Shown here piece after piece: positions 53,105-61,330 of a stretch of 64,000 nucleotides of DNA (its first letter is position 1; every line of letters starts with the position of its first letter). Below the pieces are notes generated by a model. It did no database searches, was not told where the DNA came from, and saw only the letters and a list, made by a program, of their open reading frames with translations. This DNA comes from Bradyrhizobium sp. BRP22. Its GTDB lineage: Bacteria > Pseudomonadota > Alphaproteobacteria > Rhizobiales > Xanthobacteraceae. The stretch lies in contig NZ_JADYVX010000026.1 of the NCBI RefSeq assembly GCF_020194175.1, positions 1 to 64,000 of the forward strand. Reading direction: 5' to 3'. The translations under genes were made by a program, and so were the position numbers.

Positions 53105-54025
53105 ATGATGGTCGGGACGTTGGTCGCGGGTTTTGGCCTGCTTTTGGCAGGCCTGCTGGCGATCGGCTATGGCATTCAATACAAGGAATTCAGCGTCGGC
53201 AGCACGCTGATCCTCTCCGGTGTGTTCGGATTCTGCACCGGCCTGATCATGCTCGGTTTTTGGCTCACTGTCCGGGAGCTGCGGAACCTCGCCCAGCGTC
53301 TCGGCGCCGGGACGGCCGCAGAGTCGAGCCCGGAATTTCCGCAGTCGCCGGTCGGGCCGCGCGCCGCGCCTGCATCCGAGGGTCGCTTCGCATTCACGCG
53401 CGATCAATCGGCAGCCGAAGGTCCTGGGGGAGACGAGCCGGCTGCACCCCCAGCCGGTGCGACCCCGCCGCCATGGTATCATGAGGCTGCCGCACGCGAT
53501 CGCGCCCGCAACGAAGCGCCGCCTGTTGCTCCGCCGATTGTGGAACCGCCGGAGGCTGCTGCGGCAGCGCCCAAGCGGCGCAACCTGATGTTCTCTTCCA
53601 CGCGTAAGGAGCGTGAACGGGCGCAGGGGCGCGCAAGCGAGCCTTTGACGCCTGACCTGCTGACGCCGGAGTTGCGTCCGAACCCGCCGCCACCGGAAGC
53701 CGAATCGGGCGAGCCGCAGCAAGTGAACTTCGATAACGCATGGCCGAGATCGGAGCGGCAGCGAACTTCCGACCTTCCGCCGCGGCGCGTGCCCCGCACG
53801 CCGTCGACCCTGGGTGAGAGCCCCAGCGGGCCGCCGATGGCCGACCGTCGTCCGCCGCAGCCGCAGGAACAGCCGCCGGTAACGGTGCTGAAATCGGGCG
53901 TCGTCGACGGCATGGCCTATTCGCTCTATTCCGACGGCTCGATCGAGGCCCAGATGCCGGAAGGCATGATGCGCTTCGCCTCCATCGACGAGCTGCGGGC
54001 GCATCTCGACCAGCGTTCGTCGTAG
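53105..54025 (+). CDS. Membrane-anchored Pro-rich protein with conserved C-terminal motif
   Basis: About 306 residues from ATG 53105, which has GGGGGAG just upstream. Two membrane helices at the N terminus (about 2-22 and 32-55: MVGTLVAGFGLLLAGLLAIG and TLILSGVFGFCTGLIMLGFW). A long, disordered Pro/Ala/Arg-rich segment follows. The protein ends in a compact conserved-looking motif, VVDGMAYSLYSDGSIEAQ plus GMMRFASIDELRAHLDQR, probably cytoplasmic. I know similar hypothetical proteins from Bradyrhizobium but no function. Confidence 0.7.
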   Translation: MMVGTLVAGFGLLLAGLLAIGYGIQYKEFSVGSTLILSGVFGFCTGLIMLGFWLTVRELRNLAQRLGAGTAAESSPEFPQSPVGPRAAPASEGRFAFTRDQSAAEGPGGDEPAAPPAGATPPPWYHEAAARDRARNEAPPVAPPIVEPPEAAAAAPKRRNLMFSSTRKERERAQGRASEPLTPDLLTPELRPNPPPPEAESGEPQQVNFDNAWPRSERQRTSDLPPRRVPRTPSTLGESPSGPPMADRRPPQPQEQPPVTVLKSGVVDGMAYSLYSDGSIEAQMPEGMMRFASIDELRAHLDQRSS

Positions 54026-54209
54026 ACCGGGAAATACTTGCAATAGCACCGTCTTGAAAATAAAGGCGCGTAGTTCTTGCTAGATTCCGGGCAGTTCGCC
54101 CATATTTTGCAAAGTAATGGCGTGACCCCGCTGATGTATTGGCGCGGCCCGATACTGTCTGCCCGGTCCCGCCCTTGCCACTGTCCGAGCCTCAAGAGAA
54201 GGTTGCACG

Positions 54210-54623
54210 ATGACCGATGCCACCGGCAAAAGCCCCGTCGAACTGACCGCCAACATCGTGTCGGCCTATCTCAGCAACAATCCCACCCAGGCCTCGGAGA
54301 TCCCCAACCTGATCAGCCAGGTCCACGCCGCCCTGATGCGGGTCGCAAACGGACGGACCGAGGCTCCCCTCGAGCCGGCCAAGCCTGCGGTGTCCGTGAA
54401 GAAATCGGTTACGCCAGAATATTTGGTCTGCCTGGAAGACGGCAAACGGTTCAAGTCACTGAAGCGCCACCTGCGCACGCAGTACAACATGACGCCGGAA
54501 CAATACCGGGAGAAATGGGGGCTGCCGGCCGACTATCCGATGGTCGCACCCAACTATGCGGTAGCGCGCTCGCAGCTCGCCAAGAAGATGGGTCTCGGCC
54601 AGCAGCAGCGGAAACGGAAATAA
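54210..54623 (+). CDS. mucR: MucR/Ros family transcriptional regulator
   Basis: 137 residues, typical. The N-terminal helix LTANIVSAYLSNNPTQASEIPNLISQVH mediates oligomerisation in this family; the DNA-binding part is YLVCLEDGKRFKSLKRHLRTQYNMTPEQYREKWGLPADYPMVAP. The position of the first zinc Cys is Tyr and the second His region reads RTQYN, so the classical C2H2 set is incomplete, as in the Mesorhizobium 'Ml' proteins that work without zinc. MucR/Ros proteins are H-NS-like silencers of AT-rich targets controlling exopolysaccharide and symbiosis/virulence genes. The ATG has AAGAGAAGG upstream. A GGGC-AGTTC-GCCC palindrome lies about 115 bp upstream. Confidence 0.92.
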   Translation: MTDATGKSPVELTANIVSAYLSNNPTQASEIPNLISQVHAALMRVANGRTEAPLEPAKPAVSVKKSVTPEYLVCLEDGKRFKSLKRHLRTQYNMTPEQYREKWGLPADYPMVAPNYAVARSQLAKKMGLGQQQRKRK

Positions 54624-54625
54624 TT

Positions 54626-54727
54626 GGAGCGTTTTCGAGCAAAGTGGACGCCGGTTCGCGTGAAGAAAACGCGTCAAAACAGGAATCTAGAGTTCGGTTC
54701 TGACTCCATCAGAACCCGAAACTCTAG
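54626..54727. repeat. 105-bp dispersed repeat (copy 2, inverted relative to 33091-33195)
   Basis: Runs from ggagcgttttcgagcaaagt to ctgactccatcagaacccga and actctag. It is the reverse complement of the copy at 33091-33195 with a few changes. It lies between the convergent mucR and sufE genes. Confidence 0.87.
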
Positions 54728-54739
54728 TCTAGGAAGCAT

Positions 54740-55171
54740 CTAGGAAGCAGCGGTAGCGAGCGTCTCGCGCGCGTCCGAGCGGATACGCTCGATCATGGAG
54801 CGCAGTCCGTTGGAGCGCTGCGGCGTCAGGTGCTCGCGGAACCCGAACTCGTCGAAGATCGCGAGCGCATCCGTCGCCAGGATTTCCTTGGGCGTGCGGT
54901 CCGAATAAAGCGTGAGCAGGATCGCGATCAGCCCGCGCACGATATGCGCGTCGCTGTCGCCGAGATAATGCAGCCGGGGCTCGCCATTGCCGGCGCGGTC
55001 GATCTTCCTGGAGAGCCAGACCTGGCTGGCGCAACCCTGCACCTTGTTGGCGGCGGAGTGCTCCTCCTCCGGCATCGGCGCGAGCATGCGGCCGAGCTCG
55101 ATGACGTAGCGGTAACGGTCGTCCCACTCGTCAAGCAGCGAAAAGTTTTCCCTGATTTCGTCGATCGTCAT
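54740..55171 (-). CDS. sufE: SufE family sulfur-acceptor protein
   Basis: About 143 residues from ATG 55171; a GTG two codons upstream is possible. The SufE pattern is clear: IRENFSLLDEWDDRYRYVIELGR, then NKVQGCASQVWL with the sulfur-accepting Cys (about residue 47), and a C-terminal GLRSMIERIR. SufE takes persulfide sulfur from the SufS cysteine desulfurase for Fe-S cluster assembly. The suf operon itself is not in the window; a lone sufE is common in rhizobia. Confidence 0.92.
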   Translation of the reverse strand: MTIDEIRENFSLLDEWDDRYRYVIELGRMLAPMPEEEHSAANKVQGCASQVWLSRKIDRAGNGEPRLHYLGDSDAHIVRGLIAILLTLYSDRTPKEILATDALAIFDEFGFREHLTPQRSNGLRSMIERIRSDARETLATAAS

Positions 55172-55261
55172 CGTCACCCGAGTCCCATCACTCCACCGTT
55201 ATATAGGGGTGCGGGCGGCCGAATGCGATGAAAATACTGCCGGTTCCGGCTTATTTTGCGG

Positions 55262-55648
55262 TCATGGCGCGGTCGGCGGCCGCCATTCGATGGTCTGGTC
55301 GTCGGCCGTCAGGGTGTCGCGGGATGCGACGAGGGAGACCTCGTTATTCTCTGACGAGCCGATCGAGCCGGTGTGGTCCGGCGGCTTTTTGTCAGTGATG
55401 ATCTGATAGATTTTTCTCGCGCCGTCGGTGGCGCGCTGGCCGATCGCGGTTGCGGCCTGGCCGCCGACCTCGCAGGCTGCGGGCTGGCGCTTGCAGAACT
55501 GGCTCATATCGCTGACCGCGGCGGTCGCCGCCTGCACGGCTTCGGCGGCGCCGACCTGCGGCAGCTTTTCCGATTCAGGTGTCTTGTCCCTTGGCAACAG
55601 CACGAGCACGAGCCCGAGCCAGAATGCCATGCGCAGCAGGAAAAACAT
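55262..55648 (-). CDS. DUF5330 domain-containing membrane-anchored protein
   Basis: 128 residues. One N-terminal hydrophobic helix (MFFLLRMAFWLGLVLVLLP), then a helical domain AAEAVQAATAAVSDMSQFCKRQPAACEVGGQAATAIGQRATDGARKIYQIITD with two Cys that could form a disulfide. The tail is polar. This matches the DUF5330 family of Rhizobiales; function unknown. It is upstream of sufE on the same strand with a gap of 90 bp. Confidence 0.82.
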   Translation of the reverse strand: MFFLLRMAFWLGLVLVLLPRDKTPESEKLPQVGAAEAVQAATAAVSDMSQFCKRQPAACEVGGQAATAIGQRATDGARKIYQIITDKKPPDHTGSIGSSENNEVSLVASRDTLTADDQTIEWRPPTAP

Positions 55649-56074
55649 CTCGCGACCCCGTCATCTTCGTTTGCGGTTGATCCGCAATTCGCACGTGACT
55701 AGCAGCGGTCAATAAAACGCAAGTGTTTGCCTTGAAGTTAAATCGTCGAAAATTCGCGGAAAATGCGCGCTGAAGTCCGCACGCGTTTCGATTCGCCGTA
55801 AATTTTCGATTGATTTCGGCACGCCGCGGCAAGATGCGTGAGCCTTGCTTTGTCCACCATTTCGAAACCATAGATGATCGATCGCGGAAACCTTGCGTTC
55901 ACCATCCGCGCCAAATGCACCCGTTGTGAAGTGCAAAAGCAGTGCGAATGCACAGAGTCTGGCGGCCAGGAGTGGTGCCTTAGCGTTCGCTTAAGTTCAC
56001 TCTGACACGGTGAGTCCAAGATTAAGGGGGCGTTCCGGCGCGTCTTTGACGAAGGATCGGAAAGCGCGAGAGCC
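55649..56074. other. Divergent intergenic region before the histidine kinase gene
   Basis: 426 bp. AT-rich parts occur near 55735-55820. Three GANTC (CcrM methylation) sites occur (near 55790, 55957 and 56010), which would suit cell-cycle control, but GANTC is common enough that this is weak. There is no TTAA-N7-TTAA CtrA site. No gene is supported. Confidence 0.4.
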
Positions 56075-57889
56075 GTGAGTGTTTTGAGTATTATCCGCGA
56101 TTGTCTCGATGCCCTGCTGCATCCGTCGGCGAGATATGACGCGTTGACGCGGGCGCGGCATCGCGCCTTCATGGCGCCGCGCCTGCTTGGCAGCCTGGCC
56201 GCGTTCGCTGCCTTTCCGGTCTATCTCGCGCTCCGCGGCGCACCGACCGCGATCGAGGTCGCGGCTTTCGCCTGGCTGATCGCGCCGATCCTGTTGTCCT
56301 GGTTCCTGTCGCGCACCGGGCGCTATGAAGGCGCGCATGTGTTGTCGTCACTGGCGCTTGCCGGCTTCGTCATGATTGTGGCGGCCGCCACCGGCGGAAT
56401 CGCGTCCTTTGCCGCGGTCTGGCTCATCGTCGTTCCGATCGAGGCGGCGCTGTCGGCTTCGCGCCGCGTGGTCGCATTCGCCTTTGCGCTTTCGATGTCA
56501 TGTGCGGCGGTCTTGATCGTACTCGGCCATTACCACGTGCTGCCGCCGTCAAATCTGAGCGCGCCATTGCAGGGAGCCTTAATCGGGTTCGGCGTCGTTT
56601 CCGCGACGCTCTATGCCGCGGGCCTTGCGTTCGGTGCCGAGTCGCTTGCGCGCACCAGCGTGGCGCTGCTCTATCGCGAGGAAGAACGGTATCGTCTGTT
56701 GGCGCACAATATGAGCGATGTGCTGTCGCGTCACAGCCGCAACGGGACGGTGCAATTCATCTCGCCGGCGGCGGAAGCGATGCTCGGCGTCCCGTCGCCG
56801 CGGCTGATGGGACACGGACTGTTCGATCGCGTTCATGTCGCGGATCGTCCAGCCTATCTCACCGCGCTGTCGGATGCGGCGCGGGGCGGCGAGGGACGCA
56901 GCGTCGAATTCCGTCTGCGGCGGGACGCGCCGCGCGGTTTGGCACAGTCGGCGGATTTCATCTGGGTCGAGATGCGATGCCGGCCGCTCGACCAGGTCGC
57001 AGGTGAGGGCGAGGTCGTCGCCGTGATCCGCGACATCACCGACCGCAAGATGCAGCAGGAGGCGCTGGAGCAGGCGCGCAACGCCGCCGAACAGGCGGAC
57101 GCCTCGAAGACGCGGTTCCTCGCCACCATGAGCCACGAATTGCGCACGCCGCTGAATGCCATCATCGGCTTCTCCGACATGATCGCCCAGGAAGACGTGC
57201 TGATGCTCGATGCGGCGCGCCGCAAGGAGTATGCGCAGCTCATCCGTGATTCCGGCCAGCATCTGTTATCGGTGGTGAACGGCATCCTCGACATGTCGAA
57301 GATGGAGACGGGCACTTTCGAGATTGCACCCGAACCGTTCGCGCCGCGCCCGGCGCTGCTCAACTGCTGCAACCTCCTGGCCCTGAAGGCACGGGAGAGC
57401 GGCGTCGACCTGATTACCCGCGCGCCGGAGGATCTGCCCATGATGAATGGCGATCCGCGCGCCTTCAAGCAGATCACGCTCAATCTCGTATCCAACGCCA
57501 TCAAATTCACCGAGCGCGGCGGCAGCGTCACAGTGTCGGCCGCAGTTGAAGGATCGCGGCTGGTATTGCGCGTCACCGATACCGGTGTCGGCATCGATGC
57601 CGACGATCTCAAACGGATCGGCAATCCTTTCTTCCAGGCTGGCAAGACCTATCAGCGCCGCCATGAGGGCACCGGACTTGGTCTGTCGATCGTGAAGGGC
57701 CTGATTGGCTTGCACCAGGGCGAGATGAGTGTAGAGAGCAAACTTGGCGAAGGCACCACTGTGACCGTGACGCTGCCATTGTCGTTTGCGCCGCCGGCCG
57801 TACAGGAGCCTTCCGGCAAGATCGCGACGCTGAAGCCCGCGTTGCGATCCGGATTACAAGAACAAGCTCAGGTGAAGAAGAGTGCCTAG
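56075..57889 (+). CDS. Membrane PAS-domain sensor histidine kinase (DivJ-like)
   Basis: 604 residues, GTG start at 56075. Six or so membrane helices occupy residues about 30-190. A PAS domain follows (about 200-320: EERYRLLAHNMSDVLSRHSRNG to EGEVVAVIRDITDRK). The kinase core has the phospho-acceptor MSHELRTPLNAIIGFSDM (His354), the N box QITLNLVSNAIKFT, and G boxes DTGVGID and GTGLGLSIVKGL. The layout and H box resemble DivJ/PleC cell-cycle kinases of alphaproteobacteria, which act on DivK. This is inference; no response regulator is adjacent. It overlaps the next gene by 8 bp. Confidence 0.88.
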   Translation: MSVLSIIRDCLDALLHPSARYDALTRARHRAFMAPRLLGSLAAFAAFPVYLALRGAPTAIEVAAFAWLIAPILLSWFLSRTGRYEGAHVLSSLALAGFVMIVAAATGGIASFAAVWLIVVPIEAALSASRRVVAFAFALSMSCAAVLIVLGHYHVLPPSNLSAPLQGALIGFGVVSATLYAAGLAFGAESLARTSVALLYREEERYRLLAHNMSDVLSRHSRNGTVQFISPAAEAMLGVPSPRLMGHGLFDRVHVADRPAYLTALSDAARGGEGRSVEFRLRRDAPRGLAQSADFIWVEMRCRPLDQVAGEGEVVAVIRDITDRKMQQEALEQARNAAEQADASKTRFLATMSHELRTPLNAIIGFSDMIAQEDVLMLDAARRKEYAQLIRDSGQHLLSVVNGILDMSKMETGTFEIAPEPFAPRPALLNCCNLLALKARESGVDLITRAPEDLPMMNGDPRAFKQITLNLVSNAIKFTERGGSVTVSAAVEGSRLVLRVTDTGVGIDADDLKRIGNPFFQAGKTYQRRHEGTGLGLSIVKGLIGLHQGEMSVESKLGEGTTVTVTLPLSFAPPAVQEPSGKIATLKPALRSGLQEQAQVKKSA

Positions 57890-58616
57890 AAAAGTTGCCG
57901 ATGATGACGAGATGCCGCGCCGCCGCCGTCGCGGTGCGCAGGCGGTTGCGATCGAAGCCGAAGAGCGCGGCCTCGTGACGCGCGTGCTGCTGCATAGTCC
58001 GAAGGATACGGTCGCCGGCGTGCTCGCGGCTGGCGCCGTCATCGCCATCGTCACCAATGCGCTGTTCCTGCAGGCCGGCCGTCATCCGTCGCCGATGTTC
58101 GGTTCGGTGGTGACGCTGCCGCCGCCTGCCGTCGCGAACCCGCTGCCGCGTCCGCGGCCGGTCGAGGCCGCTGCGCGTCCCGTTGAATCCCAGCCCGTGG
58201 AAGCGAAGCCTGCCGAGCCCGCGAAGCCTTCCGAGTCCAGGGTGGAACCGAAAGCGTCTGACTCCAGAGCTTCCGACTCCAAGCCTTCCGATTCCAGAGC
58301 TTCGGACCCGATGACCAATCTTGTGGTGAAGTCGACTTCAGTGCCGCCAGCTCCGGCCAATGTCGCGCGGCCGCCTGCGCCGATTCCCTCGCGCGGCGAG
58401 ACCACCCAGAGCGCGGGATCGAAGCGCATCGCGGCCGTGCAGCGCGCGCTCACCGAATATGGCTACGGTCAATTGAAGCCGACCGGCACCATCGGTTCCG
58501 AGACCCAGGCCGCGATCGCCAAATTCGAGCGCGACCGCAAGCTGCCGGTGACCGGTCAGATGTCGGACCGGGTCGTGCGCGAACTCCAGGCGATGATCGG
58601 ACGCCCGATCGAGTAG
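57882..58616 (+). CDS. Membrane-anchored peptidoglycan-binding-domain protein
   Basis: 244 residues, GTG start overlapping the kinase gene. A basic cytoplasmic N terminus (MPRRRRRGAQAV) precedes one membrane helix (about 45-62: VAGVLAAGAVIAIVTNALF). A long Pro/Ser repeat linker contains degenerate units of (K/R)(A/P)SDSRASD around residues 125-145. The C-terminal 65 residues are a PG_binding_1 domain: KRIAAVQRALTEYGYGQLKPTGTIGSETQAAIAKFERDRKLPVTGQ. It should connect the inner membrane with the cell wall. Coupling to a cell-cycle-type kinase suggests a shared role in envelope or polar processes. Confidence 0.85.
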   Translation: MPRKVADDDEMPRRRRRGAQAVAIEAEERGLVTRVLLHSPKDTVAGVLAAGAVIAIVTNALFLQAGRHPSPMFGSVVTLPPPAVANPLPRPRPVEAAARPVESQPVEAKPAEPAKPSESRVEPKASDSRASDSKPSDSRASDPMTNLVVKSTSVPPAPANVARPPAPIPSRGETTQSAGSKRIAAVQRALTEYGYGQLKPTGTIGSETQAAIAKFERDRKLPVTGQMSDRVVRELQAMIGRPIE

Positions 58617-58754
58617 CTTTGCGCCTGGCACTGGCCTATCGTTCGACCCGTGCGACTGAGATCACACATGAGAGGCTCTGGCGCAGGTTCGCCCGTTTCA
58701 TCACGGGTTTCTTGCGCCGGCCCCGAATACTTCAGCCGACGCGGGCGTTTTTCG

Positions 58755-59048
58755 TTAAGCGGCATTTCTGGCGGCAAGCGTCAATCGCATTCCGAGGGGC
58801 TTCAAAGCCTTATCGAGCGTTTCAAGGGTCGGATTGCCGCCTTGTTTGAATGCCTTGTAGATCGCTTCCCGGCTCAGGCCGGTTTCTCGGGAGAACTCGC
58901 TTACGCCGCGAGCCTTGGCGATATCGCCGATAGCTGCCGCGATGAATGAGGGGTCATCGATCTCCAGCGCCGCCTCAAGGTAAGCGATTTGCTCCTCTGG
59001 AGTCTTGAGGTGATCCAGCACGTTGAAAGGTGTTGTTTTCAGGGCCAT
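58755..59048 (-). CDS. HigA-like antitoxin (addiction module antidote, TIGR02684 type)
   Basis: About 97 residues from ATG 59048, with AAGGAG eight bases upstream. Contains a helix-turn-helix: ARGVSEFSRETGLSREAIYKAFKQGGNPTLETLDKALKPLGM. The first part DHLKTPEEQIAYLEAALEIDDPSFIAAAIGDIA is family-typical. It binds the toxin encoded just upstream and probably represses the pair through the palindrome at 59335. The toxin gene comes first, as is usual for HigBA-type modules, with 1 bp between the genes. Confidence 0.9.
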   Translation of the reverse strand: MALKTTPFNVLDHLKTPEEQIAYLEAALEIDDPSFIAAAIGDIAKARGVSEFSRETGLSREAIYKAFKQGGNPTLETLDKALKPLGMRLTLAARNAA

Positions 59049-59049
59049 G

Positions 59050-59346
59050 TCAGATCTCCTTTGCCATTCGTTTCGCAGTTTCGACATCGCGCTTCTGGGT
59101 TTTCTTGTCGCCCCCGCGGAGCAAGATCACGACTGTCTTGCCGCGCTTCGTGAAATACACGCGGTATCCGGGACCGTAGTCGATCTGCATTTCATTGACG
59201 CCGCCGCCAACCGACTTAGCATCGCCTGCATTGCCAAGCTCCAAGCGGCGGATGCGGGCGACGACGCGAGCAACGGCCTGGGTGTCGCCAAGGTTGGCGA
59301 TCCACGTGGAGAAGGCTTCGGTCTGAGTGACTTGCACTATGTGCAC
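59050..59346 (-). CDS. RelE/ParE-superfamily toxin (addiction module killer, TIGR02683 type)
   Basis: About 98 residues. Landmarks: QTEAFSTWIANLGDTQAVARVVARIRRLELGNAGDAKSVG, NEMQIDYGPGYRVYFTKRGKTVVILLRGGDKKTQKRD, matching the TIGR02683 family; the Arg/Tyr/Lys in the C-terminal strands are the expected RNA-cleavage residues. The start is uncertain: candidates are ATG 59358, GTG 59346 and GTG 59337. The best promoter (TTGACA, spacer 16, TATCTT) overlaps the ATG, so I prefer a GTG, making the message nearly leaderless. It is cotranscribed with the antitoxin gene. Confidence 0.87.
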   Translation of the reverse strand: MHIVQVTQTEAFSTWIANLGDTQAVARVVARIRRLELGNAGDAKSVGGGVNEMQIDYGPGYRVYFTKRGKTVVILLRGGDKKTQKRDVETAKRMAKEI

Positions 59347-59362
59347 TAAGATACACATAGTG
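59335..59362. promoter_or_regulatory. Palindromic operator over the toxin gene start
   Basis: Perfect inverted repeat CACTATGTG-N10-CACATAGTG. On the minus strand a TTGACA (59370-59375) and TATCTT (59348-59353) with a 16-bp spacer flank and overlap it, so binding by the HTH antitoxin would block the promoter. Confidence 0.7.
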
Positions 59363-59536
59363 ACGCAGATGTCAACTATAGTACACAAGGAAAAATTTGG
59401 CTCGCTCGTCTTAGCGACGCTCGGGTACATTTGGCACGAGCAGGATAAATATTTCCGCGGGCCGAAAGGCGGCCGGCTGAGGTTGTATGTTCGCGGAAGC
59501 TGTAAGTGTCACCTCAAAATATCGATGGGTTAGCCT

Positions 59537-59881
59537 GTGCGTCTAAAATCAAGCATCTGGGTGTCCGCATATCTGCGGCGCTGTCAGAAAGAAGGTGTTT
59601 TTGGCGCCGTGCGCCGCCGCGGCGCGGAGGAGGCGGGGGCGGTGTTCGTCAAGGTGGCGCTGCTCGACGGCAACGCCATGCTTTACACGCCCGCGCCGCA
59701 GACGGCTTATGAAGACAGCCGGCCATTTGACCGCATCTTCGTGCCGATGACGAAAGAGCCGGTACCGGAGTCATCGGTGGAGCAACGGCTTGCCAAGGAA
59801 ATCCGCTTCGATCCCGATGCCTGGGTCGTCGAAACCGAGGACAAGGCCGGGCGGCACTTTCTGGACCTGGCGAAGGGTTAG
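59537..59881 (+). CDS. DUF1491 family protein
   Basis: 114 residues, GTG start at 59537. The typical DUF1491 opening is RLKSSIWVSAYLRRCQKEGVFGAVRRRGAEEAGAVFVKV, followed by LLDGNAMLYTPAPQ and a C-terminal RLAKEIRFDPDAWVVETEDKAGRHFLDLAKG. The family is found across Rhizobiales and has no established function; it looks like a small soluble protein. Its stop overlaps the end of the convergent DUF2336 gene by 4 bp. Confidence 0.87.
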   Translation: MRLKSSIWVSAYLRRCQKEGVFGAVRRRGAEEAGAVFVKVALLDGNAMLYTPAPQTAYEDSRPFDRIFVPMTKEPVPESSVEQRLAKEIRFDPDAWVVETEDKAGRHFLDLAKG

Positions 59882-60846
59882 CGTCCGCCCTGCGAGCGGA
59901 TCGCGGGCACATCGCCCGGCTGAACGGCCGGGCGCTTCTCAGCGGACACGGAGCGCGTCCGATGACGCTCGTCATCATAGAGCGAAGGACGATATTTGGC
60001 GCGCGCGACTGCCATGGTCGAGCCGCGCCACGCCGCCAGCATGATAAGCGCCGTGCGTTCCTCCAGCCGATCGTACATTCGCGACAGGCGGAAGACGTAG
60101 TGCACCGATGAACCCAGCGCCGGATTGAGGAACATCAGCACGCGCTGGAACACCGGGCCCGGCATGTTGAGCGCTCTCGCCGCGCAGGCCAGCGGCTCGC
60201 CGCTGGGATCATTCACCACCTGCTCGGCAATGCGCGATGGCAGGATCAGGGCTTCGCCAATCTCGCGTGCGAAATTCTCGATGTCCCCGGCGAAGGCCGC
60301 CATCTCCAGGATCTCGATGGCGCGGGCCGCGCGCGCTGCTGGAATCCGCGCCGAGGCCTTCAGCGGCGTCTGCACGATGTTCTGCAGGATCTGGACCCGT
60401 TCACCCGCCGTCGCGGCAAAGAACATGTCGGTGATCTCTGCGGCATCGTTGGGCCGCATTGCAAGGCTCGATGCCATCCGAAGCTGCGCCTCGGTCGGAA
60501 GCTTGACTGATGATGGCGGAGACGGCGGCGCCGGGATTTCAGCGGCGACCGGCAACGGCTGGTCCGGGTCGGTGCGCCGCAGGCGGAGCTTGTCGAGAAG
60601 CTCCTCCGGCGTCGCCGGATAGACCGAGAGCCGTGCCCGCACCGCCGCGCGCGTCGCATCATCCACCTGGTCGATCAGGCGCGAGGCCAGCTCGACGAAC
60701 TGCCGCTCTTCATCGGCGGAGTGGGCTTTGGTCTGCACATAGAGGTCGGTGAGCACGCGCAGCAGCGTCGGGCGGATGTCGACGCCCTCGCGACGAGAGA
60801 GGGTCATCAGCCCGTCGAGGCCCGGAATGACTGGAGCTGCGCTCAT
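59878..60846 (-). CDS. DUF2336 domain-containing protein (second copy)
   Basis: 322 residues, soluble and helical. The family-typical middle reads TLLRVLTDLYVQTKAHSADEERQFVELASRLIDQVD, then ASSLAMRPNDAAEITDMFFAATAGERVQILQNI. It diverges from the DUF2336 protein at 26404-27510 but has the same helical layout. A Pro-rich linker occurs near residues 95-112. It is divergent from the small gene at 61114 across 267 bp. Function unknown. Confidence 0.78.
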   Translation of the reverse strand: MSAAPVIPGLDGLMTLSRREGVDIRPTLLRVLTDLYVQTKAHSADEERQFVELASRLIDQVDDATRAAVRARLSVYPATPEELLDKLRLRRTDPDQPLPVAAEIPAPPSPPSSVKLPTEAQLRMASSLAMRPNDAAEITDMFFAATAGERVQILQNIVQTPLKASARIPAARAARAIEILEMAAFAGDIENFAREIGEALILPSRIAEQVVNDPSGEPLACAARALNMPGPVFQRVLMFLNPALGSSVHYVFRLSRMYDRLEERTALIMLAAWRGSTMAVARAKYRPSLYDDERHRTRSVSAEKRPAVQPGDVPAIRSQGGR

Positions 60847-61113
60847 GGGAAGGCGTACGCGACTTTCGAAATGCGCAAAACGTTCTGACGCCAGCCTATG
60901 TCGGCGGCTTTAAGAGCCGGTTAAGGAAAACGAGCCGTGAAGGCATCCGCTCAAATGTGAACTATCTGACGGAAGCGATCTGACGAATAGGGCACACTCG
61001 CCGCATCAGTAACCGATCGGTGGTTCCGATTAAGAGGTCATTAACCACGTGCGGTCCTTAATCCGGACGCCGCCTGGCAAATCCTCGCCGCGCGGCAGGC
61101 AGAGAGAACAGAG

Positions 61114-61314
61114 ATGGGCACCATCATAGAGTTTCCGGCGGATGCAGCTTCGCGGCGGCCGGGCGCAGTCATGGGTGGCGCTGCAAGCGATGGCATGGGG
61201 ACTGTTCTGATCCTTCCCGTTATCCGGATCGAGCGCGCGACCGACCAGACCGATGGCGGGCGCGGGCCGGCAGAAGGTACAGCGCCTCGTCGCCGTCGCC
61301 GTCGGCGCACCTGA
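61114..61314 (+). CDS. Small conserved hypothetical protein (66 residues)
   Basis: Starts MGTIIEFPADAASRRPGAVM, a beginning that I recall in many Bradyrhizobium small proteins, and ends in a poly-Arg tail (APRRRRRRRT). The middle part VLILPVIRIERATD could be a beta strand. The ATG is preceded by AGAGAACAGAG. It is 16 bp before the lipoprotein gene and probably in its operon. No function known. Confidence 0.65.
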   Translation: MGTIIEFPADAASRRPGAVMGGAASDGMGTVLILPVIRIERATDQTDGGRGPAEGTAPRRRRRRRT

Positions 61315-61330
61315 CGATTGGACATTTGAA

